This document shows positions 1 to 6,131 of a DNA stretch of 8,192 nucleotides, piece by piece. The notes under the pieces are model-generated. The model was not told the origin of the DNA. It was given only the letters and a program-made list of their open reading frames with translations, and ran no database searches. A program made the position numbers and the translations under genes. The stretch comes from DUZB01 sp964407525. GTDB taxonomy: Bacteria > Desulfobacterota > DSM-4660 > Desulfatiglandales > Desulfatiglandaceae. Numbering within the stretch: position 1 is the stretch's first letter; the number at the start of each line of letters is the position of its first letter. The DNA is taken from positions 1 to 8,192 of the forward strand of contig CAYOWC010000228.1 in NCBI GenBank assembly GCA_964407525.1, read 5' to 3'.

Positions 1-184
1 GTTTTCCCCCATCCGTTGTGACCGCAATAAAGGCAAACTGGGAAGCACAGCCGGGTACCATTTTTAAACGGGCGGTATCCACCCCCTCTTTTTCGAGGGT
101 TTCGGAAATTTTGCGGCCGAACCAGTTCCTGTAAATATGCGTCTTCCTGACATATGATGGATTTAAATCTGTTTTGCCTCCGGC
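1..184 (-). pseudogene. PfkB/ribokinase-family sugar kinase fragment, runs off left edge
   Basis: The minus strand is open from 184 down to the window edge and begins just after an in-frame TGA at 187-185. The translation contains FGRKISETLEKEGVDTARLK, then VPGCASQFAFIAV and TDGGK. This matches the PfkB-family stretch around residues 60-110 (FGR..ETL..EGVDT, then the strand before the GeR-type motif). The family's N-terminal 60 or so residues, with the first nucleotide-fold strand and the GG..N sugar-binding motif, are absent. The sequence upstream (roughly NPSYVRKTHIYRNW) only vaguely recalls the usual FIGKVGDDPFGR and has no ATG. I therefore read it as a 5'-truncated remnant. The rest of the kinase lies outside the window, so it is unknown whether the C-terminal half is intact. 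A GTG at EGVDT could be an internal start but would not give a working enzyme. Confidence 0.5.
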
Positions 185-210
185 TCAGAGAGCATGAACC
201 TACGCCTCGG

Positions 211-241
211 AGAGAAAAAGCATTTCAAAGATGCTTGATTT
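211..241 (-). terminator. Hairpin terminator overlapping the end of the SET-domain gene
   Basis: AAGCAT (218-223) and ATGCTT (231-236) form a perfect 6-bp stem around a 7-nt loop that contains the SET gene's TGA stop. On the minus strand the stem runs straight into CTTTTTCTC. On the plus strand it is followed by GATTTTTTTC. It could therefore end transcription from either side. Confidence 0.5.
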
Positions 242-770
242 TTTTCAGAATGTAGGAAGAAAAATAGTCTCCATATCTCTTTTGGAGATCGGGGCTTTTC
301 CAGTCTTCTCCGGTGATTTCACCTCTACAGAGGGTTGACCCGCACACGCAATCTAAAGAATAGTCGTCGCTTCGCTCCATAGCGTAGTCATGACAGAGTT
401 CCTCTCCCGGTTCTATGGCGCGCATGCCAACATAGGTTATTTGACCGTCGAACCCAACATTAGGATTGCAGGAATGGTTTATAAATACCGACATTCTGTC
501 CAATTCTTCCTTGGAGGTAGGACTCAAATAGAAGTGGTCGTGAATCTGAAGAGCGTAGTCTCCAACTGTAGATGTAATCTGAGCCAATTGTTCGGCAGTC
601 ACAATATGACCTGCCTTGACGGCCACCACCTCGCCCTTCTCGATCTTCTCTGTGGCAAAAACCCCTCGACCCTGCAAATCACTGGGCCGGACCTCGATTT
701 TTGGAGACCGGTAGCACCAGATTTCAGACATTTTATGACTTGAAGATCCATCTTTTTTAATCTTTGCCAT
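225..770 (-). CDS. Small bacterial SET-domain protein (lysine methyltransferase-like) with post-SET zinc motif
   Basis: This 181-residue protein is almost only a SET domain. GRGVFATEKIEKGE (about residues 34-47) is the N-terminal SET motif. NHSCNPN (98-104) forms the SAM-binding pseudoknot, and GEELCHDYA (122-130) holds the catalytic-tyrosine region. A post-SET segment follows with C141-x-C143-x4-C148 then RG. In eukaryotic SET enzymes the three post-SET cysteines bind zinc together with the cysteine of NHSC (C101 here), and all four are present. Family knowledge predicts SAM-dependent methylation of protein lysine; the substrate cannot be read from sequence. There is no signal peptide, so it should be cytoplasmic. 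The start at 770 has AGAGG 9 nt upstream; an in-frame Met at residue 14 is a weaker alternative. The gene lies downstream of the secreted tautomerase-like gene on the same strand, about 108 bp away, and ends in its own hairpin. Confidence 0.85.
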   Translation of the reverse strand: MAKIKKDGSSSHKMSEIWCYRSPKIEVRPSDLQGRGVFATEKIEKGEVVAVKAGHIVTAEQLAQITSTVGDYALQIHDHFYLSPTSKEELDRMSVFINHSCNPNVGFDGQITYVGMRAIEPGEELCHDYAMERSDDYSLDCVCGSTLCRGEITGEDWKSPDLQKRYGDYFSSYILKKIKHL

Positions 771-807
771 TTGGCACTACCTCTATTTGAAAAATCACGA
801 TAACGCT

Positions 808-844
808 TACATCACCGGCATTCGGTTAGCCTCCAGTGAATGTA
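808..844. repeat. Imperfect inverted repeat between two minus-strand genes
   Basis: TACATCACCGG (808-818) pairs with CCAGTGAATGTA (833-844). The stem has 11 pairs with one G-T wobble and one extra unpaired base, and a 14-nt loop. AAC (802-804) and GTT (848-850) flank it at nearly equal distance. It may be a processing or termination hairpin between the tautomerase-like and SET genes. The flanking AAC/GTT recalls integron attC sites, but the rest of the core does not fit. Confidence 0.4.
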
Positions 845-878
845 TATGTTGGGATTTTGGCAATTTAAATAGATCATC

Positions 879-1427
879 TCAACGTCCCTGTTTTTTAGGG
901 GCCTTTCCCTTCACAATGTACTCGGCCTCGTTTTCAGGACCCTTGTAGTCATCGCTTATCTGGATTTGTCCGGAGATATAAACCTGTCCCTGGTTGGGAA
1001 AATGCGTGTGAATAAAAACCCATTTCCGGTCGATGCCCACGTTCTTTTCTATGGATAAGGCCAGGTTCGTCATCACGCTTTGAATGGTCTTGTTGTCGAA
1101 AAAGCCCGCCGGGTAGAGATCCACCAGGATGGGGCGGCCAACCTGCTTTTTCCCATTCCAGTTTATGCCAGCCAGCGTCACCCAGTAGTAGGTGATGAAC
1201 TCCTGCTTGATGCCCGTGCCCTGGGACACGTCCTTGCTGATAGCCGCCAGCACATCGTCGATATTTTTGTCGATGGGCAGGGAGCAGATCTTGATCATGG
1301 GATCCCCCGCCTTCAGCCCATCGTCAATCCCTTTCACACCCTCATCCGACAGTGCAATGCCTGACATGTAGAAAACCATCAACACAATCCCAAATACGCG
1401 CTTGCAGTTGCGACTCTTTGTCTTCAT
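879..1427 (-). CDS. Secreted tautomerase/MIF-fold-like protein, function unknown
   Basis: This protein has 182 residues. Residues 1-27 look like a Sec signal peptide: basic MKTKSRNCKR, a hydrophobic core FGIVLMVFYMSGIA, then ALS before DEG. The mature part has two matching halves of a beta-alpha-beta pattern. The first is MIKICSLPIDKNIDDVLAAI with a GIKQEFITYYWVTL strand. The second is PILVDLYPAGFFDNKTIQSV followed by GIDRKWVFIHTHFPNQG. This resembles the 4-oxalocrotonate tautomerase/MIF superfamily, including the helix after the first strand and the G(I/V)..(E/D)..(V/F) turn. The catalytic N-terminal proline of that family is not visible at the predicted mature N-terminus, so isomerase activity is doubtful. 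The ribosome site AAGGAGG (1442-1436) lies 8 nt before ATG. The tail (GKAPKKQGR) is basic and probably disordered. The fold call is my reading of the pattern, not a confirmed match. Confidence 0.55.
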   Translation of the reverse strand: MKTKSRNCKRVFGIVLMVFYMSGIALSDEGVKGIDDGLKAGDPMIKICSLPIDKNIDDVLAAISKDVSQGTGIKQEFITYYWVTLAGINWNGKKQVGRPILVDLYPAGFFDNKTIQSVMTNLALSIEKNVGIDRKWVFIHTHFPNQGQVYISGQIQISDDYKGPENEAEYIVKGKAPKKQGR

Positions 1428-1516
1428 CGAGCATTCCTCCTTGGTTTACTGACAAGAGTTGTCATGCGGTGTGGCTTGTCTGTCATTATTTCTGAATCGA
1501 ACGCCATTCATCAGCG

Positions 1517-1551
1517 GCGGCGTTACCTGAACTTGCCGCGTCTAACGCCGC
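1517..1551. repeat. Perfect 9-bp inverted repeat within a larger imperfect palindrome
   Basis: GCGGCGTTA (1517-1525) is exactly complementary to TAACGCCGC (1543-1551) across a 17-nt loop. Outside it, ATTC..AGCG on the left can pair with CGCTGAAT on the right (about 1572-1579), extending the fold. CGCCATTC also occurs twice as a direct repeat (1502-1509 and 1562-1569). No T-run follows, so it is not a standard terminator. Confidence 0.55.
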
Positions 1552-1634
1552 ATGCGATCTCGCCATTCGCTGAATTATATCGTTATGCATTTATCTCCAC
1601 CCAGCAGAAAAGATTAATCTTTTCGCAGTGTGGG

Positions 1635-1690
1635 GTCTGCCGTTGACTCTTACAGTTTCCCGAAATTGGAACTAAGAGTCAAAGGCAGAC
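1635..1690. repeat. Long palindrome (18-nt arms), REP/MITE-like
   Basis: GTCTGCC-G-TTGACTCTTA (1635-1652) pairs with TAAGAGTCAA-A-GGCAGAC (1673-1690): 17 of 18 positions match. The apex can pair further (AGTTtCC with GGaACT). GGGG lies just left of the arm and CCCC just right. No T-run adjoins it. The size and shape suggest a REP/BIME-type repeat, a short non-autonomous element or a mobile-element end rather than a gene-specific terminator. Confidence 0.6.
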
Positions 1691-1772
1691 TTGCCCCTTC
1701 TGGCCCCTTCTCCACTGATAAATCGACCTCAATCTATAATCAACGAACGCATCTTATTTCGCGGGAAAGTAG

Positions 1773-1800
1773 TTGCAAAAAGAAACCATTAGTGTTAAAT
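1773..1800 (+). promoter_or_regulatory. Candidate promoter of the ParD-like/RelE pair
   Basis: TTGCAA (1773-1778) and TTAAAT (1795-1800) are 16 bp apart, each four of six to the sigma-70 consensus. GAAACCA occurs twice (1782-1788 and 1802-1808), 20 bp apart, i.e. two helical turns. Such a pair could be antitoxin-binding half-sites, which would fit self-repression by the antitoxin. Both the promoter and the operator are inferred. Confidence 0.3.
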
Positions 1801-1829
1801 TGAAACCAAACATTTACAGGAGATAGCAC

Positions 1830-2057
1830 ATGGCGACTGCAGTAAAAATATCAGATAATCTATTCAACAAAGCAAGGATTCAATCAAAGGTATTTAAAAG
1901 ATCCATCGCCGGACAAATTGAATATTGGGCAAAAATAGGTCAAATGATTGAGGAAAATCCAGACATCCCGCTTCCCTTTCTTCAAGACATTCTTGTGGGG
2001 AGAGAACAAATAAAAGCTGGTCAGGGCACTCCGTACGTATTTGGAGAGGGTGAATGA
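1830..2057 (+). CDS. ParD-like type II antitoxin
   Basis: This 75-residue protein opens with MATAVKISDNLFNKAR, continues with VFKRSIAGQIEYWAKIGQ (about 21-38), and ends in a short acidic tail after ILVGREQIKAG. This is the ribbon-helix-helix pattern of ParD-like antitoxins: a first strand with alternating residues, then R-S-x-x-G-Q-I-E-Y-W-A. The N-terminal part should dimerise and bind the operator, and the C-terminal part should cover the toxin. AGGAG (1818-1822) lies 7 nt before ATG. The stop overlaps the start of the next gene by 4 nt (ATGA), so the two are translationally coupled in the normal antitoxin-first order. Confidence 0.85.
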   Translation: MATAVKISDNLFNKARIQSKVFKRSIAGQIEYWAKIGQMIEENPDIPLPFLQDILVGREQIKAGQGTPYVFGEGE

Positions 2058-2341
2058 CCGAAATTGCGGAAATAATTCAATCTCCTATTTTTGGAAAACA
2101 AAAAAAGAAACTTCATAAACCGCAGATTAAAGACCTGGATGAGGCTGTCAAATTCATTTTCAATGATCCCGCAGTCGGCGACATGAAAACAGGAGATTTG
2201 AAAAGTGTTCAGGTCTATAAATGCAAATTGAAAAATCAACAGATTTTGCTGGCTTACGAAGTGATCGATGCAACGCTATTTTTATATACGTTTGGTACCC
2301 ATGAAAATTTCTACCGGGACTTGAAAAAATACCTGCAATAA
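2054..2341 (+). CDS. RelE/ParE-family type II toxin
   Basis: This 95-residue basic protein partners the ParD-like antitoxin. It begins with an antiparallel-helix region rich in lysine (FGKQKKKLHKPQIKDLDEAV, about 13-32). The RelE-fold sheet follows: GDLKSVQVYKCKLKNQQILLAYEV (about 47-70), then ATLFLYTFGTHENFYRDLKKYL (73-94). Members usually cut mRNA on the ribosome or poison gyrase; sequence alone does not decide which. Catalytic residues differ between branches. Here the candidates are the basic and aromatic residues K56, K58 and H83-Y87-R88. The start lies inside the antitoxin's last codons, with GGAGAGG just upstream. It ends 66 bp from the facing hypothetical gene. Confidence 0.85.
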   Translation: MTEIAEIIQSPIFGKQKKKLHKPQIKDLDEAVKFIFNDPAVGDMKTGDLKSVQVYKCKLKNQQILLAYEVIDATLFLYTFGTHENFYRDLKKYLQ

Positions 2342-2373
2342 TGATCCACCTATTGAAGATGGCGGTTCGGCAA

Positions 2374-2418
2374 TCATTCTTCTTCAGGAAAGGCGCTATA
2401 GTAATCATCAGAGAGCAT
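2374..2418 (-). pseudogene. Out-of-frame C-terminal remnant of the adjacent hypothetical gene
   Basis: Just past and overlapping the end of the 2408-2722 frame, a different minus-strand frame reads MLSDDYYSAFPEEE then stop. It resembles an acidic protein C-terminus and has no ribosome site of its own. The simplest explanation is that it is the original C-terminus of the neighbouring gene, joined out of frame after an internal deletion. Confidence 0.35.
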
Positions 2419-2722
2419 GTTCTGTTACACCGAGAGGGTCACCAACAGCCTTCGAGTAACTGCTGATGGCTTTCTTTGCTTTTGCGATCTGAATTGGTTT
2501 ATTGCTGTAGATGTCCGGATGCATGCACTCATCAATGGTTTTTTTGTATGAACCGATCGGATCATCGCCAACCCCGAACCGAGCATTGAAAAACGTCTGG
2601 TTTTCTTTCGAGAATCGACACAGATCTGCAACCAACTTGAGCAGTTGTTTCTGATCTAAGTCGACCACGGCCGACTTCACGTCTGACCAGGTTGGCTTAC
2701 TGGATTTTCTCTTCGACTTCAA
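2408..2722 (-). CDS. Hypothetical protein, likely truncated by an internal deletion
   Basis: The 104 residues start at TTG, with no clear ribosome site. TWSDVKSAVVDLDQKQLLKL (about 11-30), then LVADLCRFSKENQTFFNARFG and the stretch PDIYSNKPIQIAKAKKAIS followed by YSKAVGDPLG resemble a family of small uncharacterised bacterial proteins. From memory those run to about 160 residues; I cannot name the family with certainty. This copy stops abruptly after GVTEHAL, about where a conserved second half should follow. A plausible C-terminus survives in another frame (2374-2418). The TTG start and missing ribosome site also suggest decay. It faces the RelE/ParE toxin gene end to end. No function is proposed. 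Confidence 0.5.
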   Translation of the reverse strand: MKSKRKSSKPTWSDVKSAVVDLDQKQLLKLVADLCRFSKENQTFFNARFGVGDDPIGSYKKTIDECMHPDIYSNKPIQIAKAKKAISSYSKAVGDPLGVTEHAL

Positions 2723-2949
2723 ATCAATATCTTTTCTTTGTCACCGAAACGCCGAACTCACTTGCCACCAACACTGCGGAGCACTGAACCTTGAAGAACC
2801 ACCTACCTTGATGCGGGGCAGGGCATTGCAGAATTCACGAACTGTTGGCGGTCAGTCAGGCACAAGAAGTGATTGGTTATGCGAAAATGTCCATTGTCAA
2901 GGGCTGGCCCCTCTTACTCTCTTTCTTGACTTGACTGCGTTTTCGTTTA

Positions 2950-2983
2950 GGCGGCGGAGAAAGCCTGGGCCGTCTCCGCCGCC
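2950..2983 (-). terminator. GC-rich hairpin after the penicillin acylase gene
   Basis: GGCGGCGGAGA (2950-2960) and TCTCCGCCGCC (2973-2983) form a perfect 11-bp stem with a 12-nt loop. It lies 18 bp past the acylase stop at 3002. Its position fits a terminator or an mRNA 3' stabiliser. The minus strand continues TAAACGAAAACG, not a T-run, so intrinsic termination is not certain. Confidence 0.55.
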
Positions 2984-3001
2984 GCTTGGGCTATTCTAAA
3001 C

Positions 3002-5467
3002 CTACTGTTTCACTTCTGTGGCTTTTTCTCTCCATTCACTCATCGCGCTGTCATAAAAAAGTATCGGTTTGTATGTGAAGTCCACGAACATCTGAACCTG
3101 ATCGTCCAGATGCTTGCTTTTTTCCCCGGAGGCTGCAATGAATCCGCTGGCTCCCGGGGCGGTAATGTTTACCCCCTGAATCGACCCCGGTTCCAGGTTA
3201 ACCATATGGTTCTCCGTTCCCCTGTCCACTTTGGGAAAAGACGGCAGTTGACCGGTCGAACTGGTAATGGGCTGATGGAGAAAATATCCCAGCACCGTGA
3301 CCGGGTGAAAGGCATCCATGGCCGTTTTCAGGCGATACCCATCCATTTTTCGGCCCTTCTGCTCTTCGGCCAGACCGACAAGGGCATCCAGAAAGGTATT
3401 TTCCAGGATCTCCCGCTTTTTGCCGTTGAAAAAATCCGTCTTGGTTTTCCCCTGAAGCGCCTTGAGAAAAAGGGTATAACCGTGGTACCGGTTGGAGAGA
3501 ATCTGAACCGCGGTCTGTCCGAAAACATTTTTATAGCCTGCGAATTCATCCTCGAAGGTGGCTGGTATGATCTTTGACCACCAGCTGTTGTAGATGGCTG
3601 CTCCGGGCTGGTCGCAGAACCCGTCGCTGTCGGCATCCGTCAGGAGATTGTCCCATTGGGAGAGCAGTTCGAGAGCCTGAACCGTATCAGGCTTTGTCGG
3701 GTTGCCCTGCCGCACGATACCCACCATCAGGTCTTTGATGTTGAGTGCCCGTTTGTCGTAAAAGGCAATATTCTTGATCATGGCCTTCAGGTCGTCGGGA
3801 CTTACCTTCTTTTTGGCTTTGGCCAGCCGCCAGAGACAGGTGACGCGATCATCACGCCCCCATCCACCCCACACATCCGAAGTGGCCAGATCCCCATGGC
3901 TCCAGCCGGGTGCGGGTTGGTTATTCCAATTGATGAGAAAGCCGTTTTCAGGATTAGCAGCATGGGGATTTTCCGTCTTGGGCAGAAATCCCTGCCATTC
4001 ATATTCACCGGTGCCCGGAGCGGGCAGTCGAATATCATAGCCCGCAGGTCGAATAGGGTGAAGTCCCAAGTGGTAGTAGGCGATATCTCCGTCCGTATTA
4101 GCAAAAAGATAGTTGATGGACATATCGCTTTCCTGGGCCGCTTCATAGAATTGTGGAATCGTCTCGGCATTCATCATATTGAAATAAGAGCTCAGCCCCT
4201 GCAAAAACCGTTCTTTACAGCTGAGACGTTTGCTGAAGGCGACGTTGTGGGCGACATCCACAAAAAAAATGGGTCCGTGGACGGTATAAAGATCTTCCTT
4301 TATGATGGGTTTCGGTGTTCCCTTTACGTAAAAGGCATTGGACCTCACCTCCATATCACGCCATGCCCCCTGATACCAATATTGCCGGGGGTTGTCCGGA
4401 TTCAGCTTTTCCGCGTAGATATCTTCGATGTTGTCTATTCCCGCGGTGGATGTAAAAGCGGCACGACGGTTGTGACCAAACATGACAACGGGATAACCTG
4501 CCAGGGTGGAACCCACAACGTCGATTCCGGCGCCGTGAAGCCCTACCTCATAAAGGGCGGAAGGAAGTTCAAACCCGAACTGGGGTCCGCCCATAATTTG
4601 GGACCGTTTGGTGGACGATTTGGATGGCGCAACCGTCACAGCGTAGCTGGCGGGATGACCGTAACCTGTCCATTCCATAAAGAATCGGCGTTCGGATTGC
4701 TCCTGGGCCAACACGGTTTCGGCCTGAAGGGCGACATCAAGGGCAGCCTTCATCAGGGGGCTTTCCAACCCGGCCTTGGACTTTACCATTCTCCCTCTGG
4801 GCAGGGTGAATCTTCGGTCAATGGTTGTGGGAGCTTCCGGATCATAACCCCAGCACCAATCATCAAAGATAACCTGTCCCTTCTCGGGCCCATGCTTCTC
4901 AATAACAAACTGGAGCACGGAAGCGTTGGCCAACTCGGCGGACACATCCATAAAAAAGCCCATGACCGATAGGAAGTCGGCTGCCACGTCTTCCGCAGAC
5001 CAGGGAGCAGGCGTAAAATTCAGGTCGTGAAATTCCTTTGGAAGTTTATTGGCAGGATCAGAAATGGCTTCGGTGATATAGGCGTTGATTCCTGCCGCGT
5101 AGGAACGCATGACCGTCTGCACTTCGGGGCTAAGTCGTTCGATCTGACTCTTGATCTGTGCCAGGGTCAGGTTGTCTCTTCGGTTGCCCTGGTCAAAAGG
5201 GAGTAGCTTTTCACCCAGGACTTCTGAGAGACTACCCCAGAAAGTCCGGCGAAACATTTCAATCTGGAAAAGCCGGTCTTGTGCCGTAGCATACCCGTAA
5301 CCGAAAAAGAGGCCCTCAAGACTGTCCGAATAGACATGTGGCACACCGAAATTATCCCGTACAATGTCTGCTTTGGGCGTTTCAGCAAGCGTTGGAACGG
5401 CTGTAAAGGCTACAAACACCGCCATAGCAAAAGAAAGACCGATAACGATTCCGCATTTTCTGAGCAT
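3002..5467 (-). CDS. Penicillin G acylase-type Ntn hydrolase, exported
   Basis: This 821-residue precursor (E. coli enzyme 846) hydrolyses an amide bond of an acylated amine; the natural substrate is unknown. I start at 5467, where AGGAGG lies 7 nt upstream. The frame stays open 19 codons further up, but without a site. Residues 1-28 are a Sec signal (VPTLA before ETP). The alpha part begins IVRDNFGVPHVY, then GYGYATAQDRLFQIEMFRR. The beta part should begin at Ser274 in GHPA|SYAVTV after autocleavage. It keeps GPQFG (294-298), GLHGAG, FGHN, INWNNQP (oxyanion Asn, about 516) and DDRVT (Arg541), and ends with RGTENHMV and APGASGF. The Ca site also looks kept (alpha Glu178). The alpha R145-F146 pair of the E. 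coli enzyme reads F171-F172 here, which hints at a different acyl or amine preference. The protein should act in the periplasm. No pathway partner lies nearby. Confidence 0.92.
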   Translation of the reverse strand: MLRKCGIVIGLSFAMAVFVAFTAVPTLAETPKADIVRDNFGVPHVYSDSLEGLFFGYGYATAQDRLFQIEMFRRTFWGSLSEVLGEKLLPFDQGNRRDNLTLAQIKSQIERLSPEVQTVMRSYAAGINAYITEAISDPANKLPKEFHDLNFTPAPWSAEDVAADFLSVMGFFMDVSAELANASVLQFVIEKHGPEKGQVIFDDWCWGYDPEAPTTIDRRFTLPRGRMVKSKAGLESPLMKAALDVALQAETVLAQEQSERRFFMEWTGYGHPASYAVTVAPSKSSTKRSQIMGGPQFGFELPSALYEVGLHGAGIDVVGSTLAGYPVVMFGHNRRAAFTSTAGIDNIEDIYAEKLNPDNPRQYWYQGAWRDMEVRSNAFYVKGTPKPIIKEDLYTVHGPIFFVDVAHNVAFSKRLSCKERFLQGLSSYFNMMNAETIPQFYEAAQESDMSINYLFANTDGDIAYYHLGLHPIRPAGYDIRLPAPGTGEYEWQGFLPKTENPHAANPENGFLINWNNQPAPGWSHGDLATSDVWGGWGRDDRVTCLWRLAKAKKKVSPDDLKAMIKNIAFYDKRALNIKDLMVGIVRQGNPTKPDTVQALELLSQWDNLLTDADSDGFCDQPGAAIYNSWWSKIIPATFEDEFAGYKNVFGQTAVQILSNRYHGYTLFLKALQGKTKTDFFNGKKREILENTFLDALVGLAEEQKGRKMDGYRLKTAMDAFHPVTVLGYFLHQPITSSTGQLPSFPKVDRGTENHMVNLEPGSIQGVNITAPGASGFIAASGEKSKHLDDQVQMFVDFTYKPILFYDSAMSEWREKATEVKQ

Positions 5468-5523
5468 TCTGCTACCTCCTGTGAAGTGAATAATGACGTA
5501 AAACCCGAGGAATGTGAATAACA

Positions 5524-5540
5524 CCCCCTCTTTCAGGGGG
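5524..5540. repeat. Short G/C hairpin between hicB and the acylase gene
   Basis: CCCCCT (5524-5529) and AGGGGG (5535-5540) form a 6-bp stem with a 5-nt loop. On the minus strand TGTTATT follows. It may be a weak terminator for hicAB or a leader hairpin of the acylase transcript. The rest of 5541-5711 shows no convincing gene: its minus-strand 50-codon frame lacks a ribosome site and family features. Confidence 0.35.
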
Positions 5541-5711
5541 GAAATCCTTATTCATTTATCAGTTACGCTGCCATTGTCTATTGAGCGGCACTTGAGGGCT
5601 ATGCAGCCAATCTGCGTTCGGCTATTCGTTGACATATCCATTATCATTTCTTGGGAAAGACGGGAAAGGCGGGCTCTTGACATAGGGCAAATTGATGACT
5701 GCATACGCTCG

Positions 5712-6131
5712 TTAGGAGATTACACTCTCGTTGATAACTATATCATATTGCGGGTTAACCGCATGGAATAACTCATTAAGCTTTTCAAAACTTGGTACAG
5801 ATCTACCTTGCTCGTACCTGGCATATGTGTTGCGAGATTTAGCCCCTAATCGATCAGCGACCTGAGCGAGTGACAGACCACTCATTTCCCGTTTTCTCTG
5901 TAAAAGTAAACTTACCATATGCTTGGGCTCTGAGGAACCAATCTCAAAACTGTCTTTTTTACCTTTAAAAACCGCTACTTCGAAACTTGTTTTATTGGCC
6001 ATTGATTCAAGCATATCAGCAACCATGACATATGCTTTTTTCTTTGTTCGTCCTTGAGTCATCAAATCAAGAATTGGAATTTCCGCTAACCAGAATTTAC
6101 CATCTTTATATATCCTTCCTGAGAATCTCAT
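5712..6131 (-). CDS. hicB: HicB antitoxin with C-terminal Xre-type HTH
   Basis: This protein has 139 residues. The N-terminal half (MRFSGRIYKDGKFWLAEIPI, then TQGRTKKKAYVMVADMLESM, residues 1-45) is the partial RNase H-like HicB fold that covers the HicA active site. Residues 74-125 form an Xre-type helix-turn-helix: LLLQRKREMSGLSLAQVADRL then NTYARYEQGRSVPSFEKL. This makes it the operator-binding repressor of its own operon. AGAGGAG lies 7 nt before ATG, inside the end of hicA, and the two genes overlap by ATGA. The antitoxin looks intact although its toxin gene is damaged. The gene is AT-richer than the acylase gene beside it, which fits recent transfer. Confidence 0.9.
   Translation of the reverse strand: MRFSGRIYKDGKFWLAEIPILDLMTQGRTKKKAYVMVADMLESMANKTSFEVAVFKGKKDSFEIGSSEPKHMVSLLLQRKREMSGLSLAQVADRLGAKSRNTYARYEQGRSVPSFEKLNELFHAVNPQYDIVINESVIS

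Larger units (their letters stand above)
1428..1829. other. Gene-free stretch of about 400 bp carrying two palindromes and a promoter
   Basis: No convincing gene is present. The one ATG-initiated plus-strand frame (1464-1646, 60 codons) has no ribosome site, has an arginine-rich unstructured translation, and runs through both a 9-bp inverted repeat (1517-1551) and the first arm of a large palindrome (1635-1690). The right end carries the promoter and ribosome site of the ParD-like/RelE pair. The stretch separates the minus-strand genes from the plus-strand toxin-antitoxin pair, so it is a divergent intergenic region. Confidence 0.6.

Noticed and set aside
1464..1646. Plus-strand 60-codon frame
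   Set aside because: There is no ribosome site, the translation has no family features, and it runs through one palindrome and the first arm of another.
2885..2920. GTCAAGGGCTGGCCCC stretch resembling parts of REP-type repeats
   Set aside because: Only a 4-bp stem can form and there is no second copy in the window to align it with.
2808..2999. Plus-strand 63-codon frame before the acylase gene
   Set aside because: No ribosome site; its end is encoded by the GC-rich hairpin, and the translation is low-complexity there.
3656..4972. 438-codon plus-strand frame opposite the acylase gene
   Set aside because: It is antisense to the clearly homologous acylase reading frame, so it is a shadow of that gene's codon use.
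5468..5524. Upstream ATG adding 19 residues to the acylase
   Set aside because: The extension has no ribosome site, while the inner Met has AGGAGG at 7 nt and directly opens a good signal peptide.
5630..5690. Two TTGACATA motifs on the plus strand resembling -35 boxes
   Set aside because: No convincing -10 box follows at the right distance and no plus-strand gene lies downstream.
5558..5702. Minus-strand frame of about 50 codons between hicB and the acylase
   Set aside because: No ribosome site and no recognisable motif; likely chance.
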